Shown here piece after piece: positions 62,579-64,000 of a DNA stretch of 64,000 nucleotides. The DNA lies in assembly GCF_009870125.1 (NCBI RefSeq), contig NC_046680.1, positions 17,689,501-17,753,500 of the forward strand. Direction: 5' to 3'. Under the pieces are notes generated by a model. That model had not been told where the DNA came from. It saw only the letters and a list, made by a program, of their open reading frames with translations, and ran no database searches. The translations under genes were made by a program, and so were the position numbers. The stretch comes from Drosophila pseudoobscura (Eukaryota; Arthropoda; Insecta; Diptera; Drosophilidae). Positions within the stretch are counted from its first letter, which is position 1, and each line of letters opens with the position of its first letter.

Positions 62579-64000
62579 TTAGGCATCCTGCACCAAGTCG
62601 TTGTAGCGTTTCGGTGTGGTGGCCGACAGCTGTCGGGCATTCATATCGGAGCTCTAGAAAATCAGAGAGTTTCATAAGGCCAACGAATATTGATCCTAAG
62701 GGCAGGCAGAAGGGTGTTCTAAATGAAACAAAACCGGCCATATAGTTCGGTTGTGGTTTGATTCCAAGCAGTCTTATAGATTTTTTAAGAAACCATAGAT
62801 ATACCGCCACCGATTGGAAAAGTTCTAAAAGAAATAAATCATTAGAGAGCAGAAAAATAAATAGAGTATAGGTAAACTAAAAAACGAAATCAGATTAAAC
62901 AAAATCAAAGCAGACAAAGGCTTTAGTTCGGAACAAGTTGTTATTAAGGGAAATAATGAAAGACGGGAGTTAATTAAGATGGGAAAAATGCATGTAAAAT
63001 ACGGAACAGTTTCCAGAAATGGCATTTCCCGACAGTCTATTACATTCGGAAACCTTACAATAATCTCAAATATAATCAACATGAACCCATAATATCATAC
63101 AGCTATCCTATGGTGGCTAGGGGCTGTATCATTTAGTCCATAATAAACCAAAAATAATGAATAAAAACAGAAATATAAAGAATCGGTGTTTTTTTGTTTG
63201 TTGCTTTTTTGTGTGTAAATATAATTTCAACAGTTTATTTGCTTAAAACTTTTATCACTTAATATATAAATTTAAATAGTGTGCTCAAAAAGAGAAATGT
63301 ATTGTGTGGTTTGTTATTGCATGCAGTTTTGGGGCTCTAGCCTAAATAAAATCCACAAATTATACATAGCTACTTTCATAAATTTTCTCAAAACATCTGT
63401 TGCTATTTGAGTGTGTGTGTGTATATATGTAGTGTATATATAAATATGTTTGTAGATCGTGTTTAATTGCTAAAAACGTAATTATTAAAGCCAATTTAGC
63501 CGTAGCCGCTCCAATCGTCGCCTCGAAAAACAAACAGAACTTGGGCCCCGCTTCGGAGTGTTTAAAATGTTTGTGGAATGTCAAATGTTAAATGACAAAA
63601 ACTGATTAAAAGTTTAAAATTACAATTGGGGGAAAGGTGGGGACGTGGTTGGTGTGGCACATACAAACAAAAGTCGTATTTAACATTAACATTAACATAC
63701 AGAATAAATAAACACTTTTCACTTGATAGGGTCTGGGATTGGAGGCGATTGCGGGTGCTTGCTGGGTTCGGTTCGGTTTGGTTTGGTTTTGATTGGACTT
63801 TATTGATGCGGGATGGGGGCAAACTCTTTACACAGCCAGGCGGTTTCTTTTGGCATTCTCACGCGCCTATTGGCTGACGACGGCGCTCGTCTTCTTCTTT
63901 TTAGCGTATTTTACCTGATTGGACCAGTCGCCCGTAGGCACCGTGGCGCGATAGAACTTGGAGCTCGTCTTGTTGAAGATGGGCAGCAGCTCGTTGGCCT
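62579..64000 (-). CDS. 3' end of an unknown gene, with two alternative C-termini
   Basis: The frame enters from the right edge as ANELLPIFNKTSSKFYRATV then PTGDWSNQ. At 63914 there is a donor (CAG, GTAAAA). If it is used, the next segment 62653-62579 joins in phase 0 after TTTTCTAG and gives SSDMNARQLSATTPKRYNDL then VQDA and TAA. If the intron is kept, the frame reads VKYAKKKKTSAVVSQ and stops at 63869-63867, with an AATAAA at 63804-63799. The tails differ strongly: one is lysine-rich, the other polar. I do not recognise the family from this C-terminal part. Both ends look coding; the splice is inferred from phase and signals. Confidence 0.6.
63799..63804 (-). promoter_or_regulatory. Intronic poly(A) signal for the short form of the right-edge gene
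   Basis: AATAAA on the minus strand about 63 bp beyond the stop at 63867. It would end a transcript that keeps the intron. Confidence 0.45.

Overview
The window is nuclear DNA from a fly of the genus Drosophila. It has short introns with GT/AG borders, CAG-rich exons, AT-rich spacers and simple repeats. It carries five genes recognisable by protein sequence: Sec31, ana2, Wnt2, Camta and ced-6. I cannot fix the species from sequence alone. The predicted Wnt2 and Ana2 proteins look diverged from D. melanogaster, so a more distant Drosophila is likely. No bacterial features, CRISPR array, rRNA or tRNA gene, or intact transposon was seen.

Layout. Positions 1-984 (+) hold the last five coding segments of Sec31 (COPII coat). 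It converges on ana2 (-, 2621-1234, centriole duplication). A small unknown acidic protein lies at 3585-3836 (+), followed by a stretch of unclear origin to about 4600. Wnt2 (-, 11882-5064) has a tiny signal-peptide exon separated by a 5.5 kb intron. After a 4 kb spacer comes Camta (-, 40211-19044), a calmodulin-binding transcription activator with 18 coding exons. I could join these with every reading phase agreeing, giving 1942 residues. It appears to have a 3 kb 3' UTR and a first intron of 8.9 kb. Positions 40212-47150 are mostly non-coding but include a broken DUF1091-family secreted-protein gene near 43.5-44.1 kb and an insulator-like motif cluster near 47.0 kb. A four-exon unknown gene (-, 51440-47154, 469 aa) follows, then a small unknown ORF (-, 52887-52495). 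ced-6 (+, 59670-61621, engulfment adaptor) follows, with a likely TATA-driven non-coding first exon near 55.9 kb. The 3' end of another unknown minus-strand gene enters from the right edge, with two alternative C-termini.

The genes do not form one pathway. They are ordinary neighbours on a fly chromosome: secretion, centriole assembly, Wnt signalling, calcium/calmodulin-dependent transcription and phagocytosis. I found no convincing new multi-gene system. The most useful leads are the alternative 3' end near 62.6-63.9 kb, the DUF1091 relic, the insulator-like cluster, and the unknown proteins at 47-53 kb. Exon joins were made by eye from splice sites and phase and are not confirmed by transcripts.
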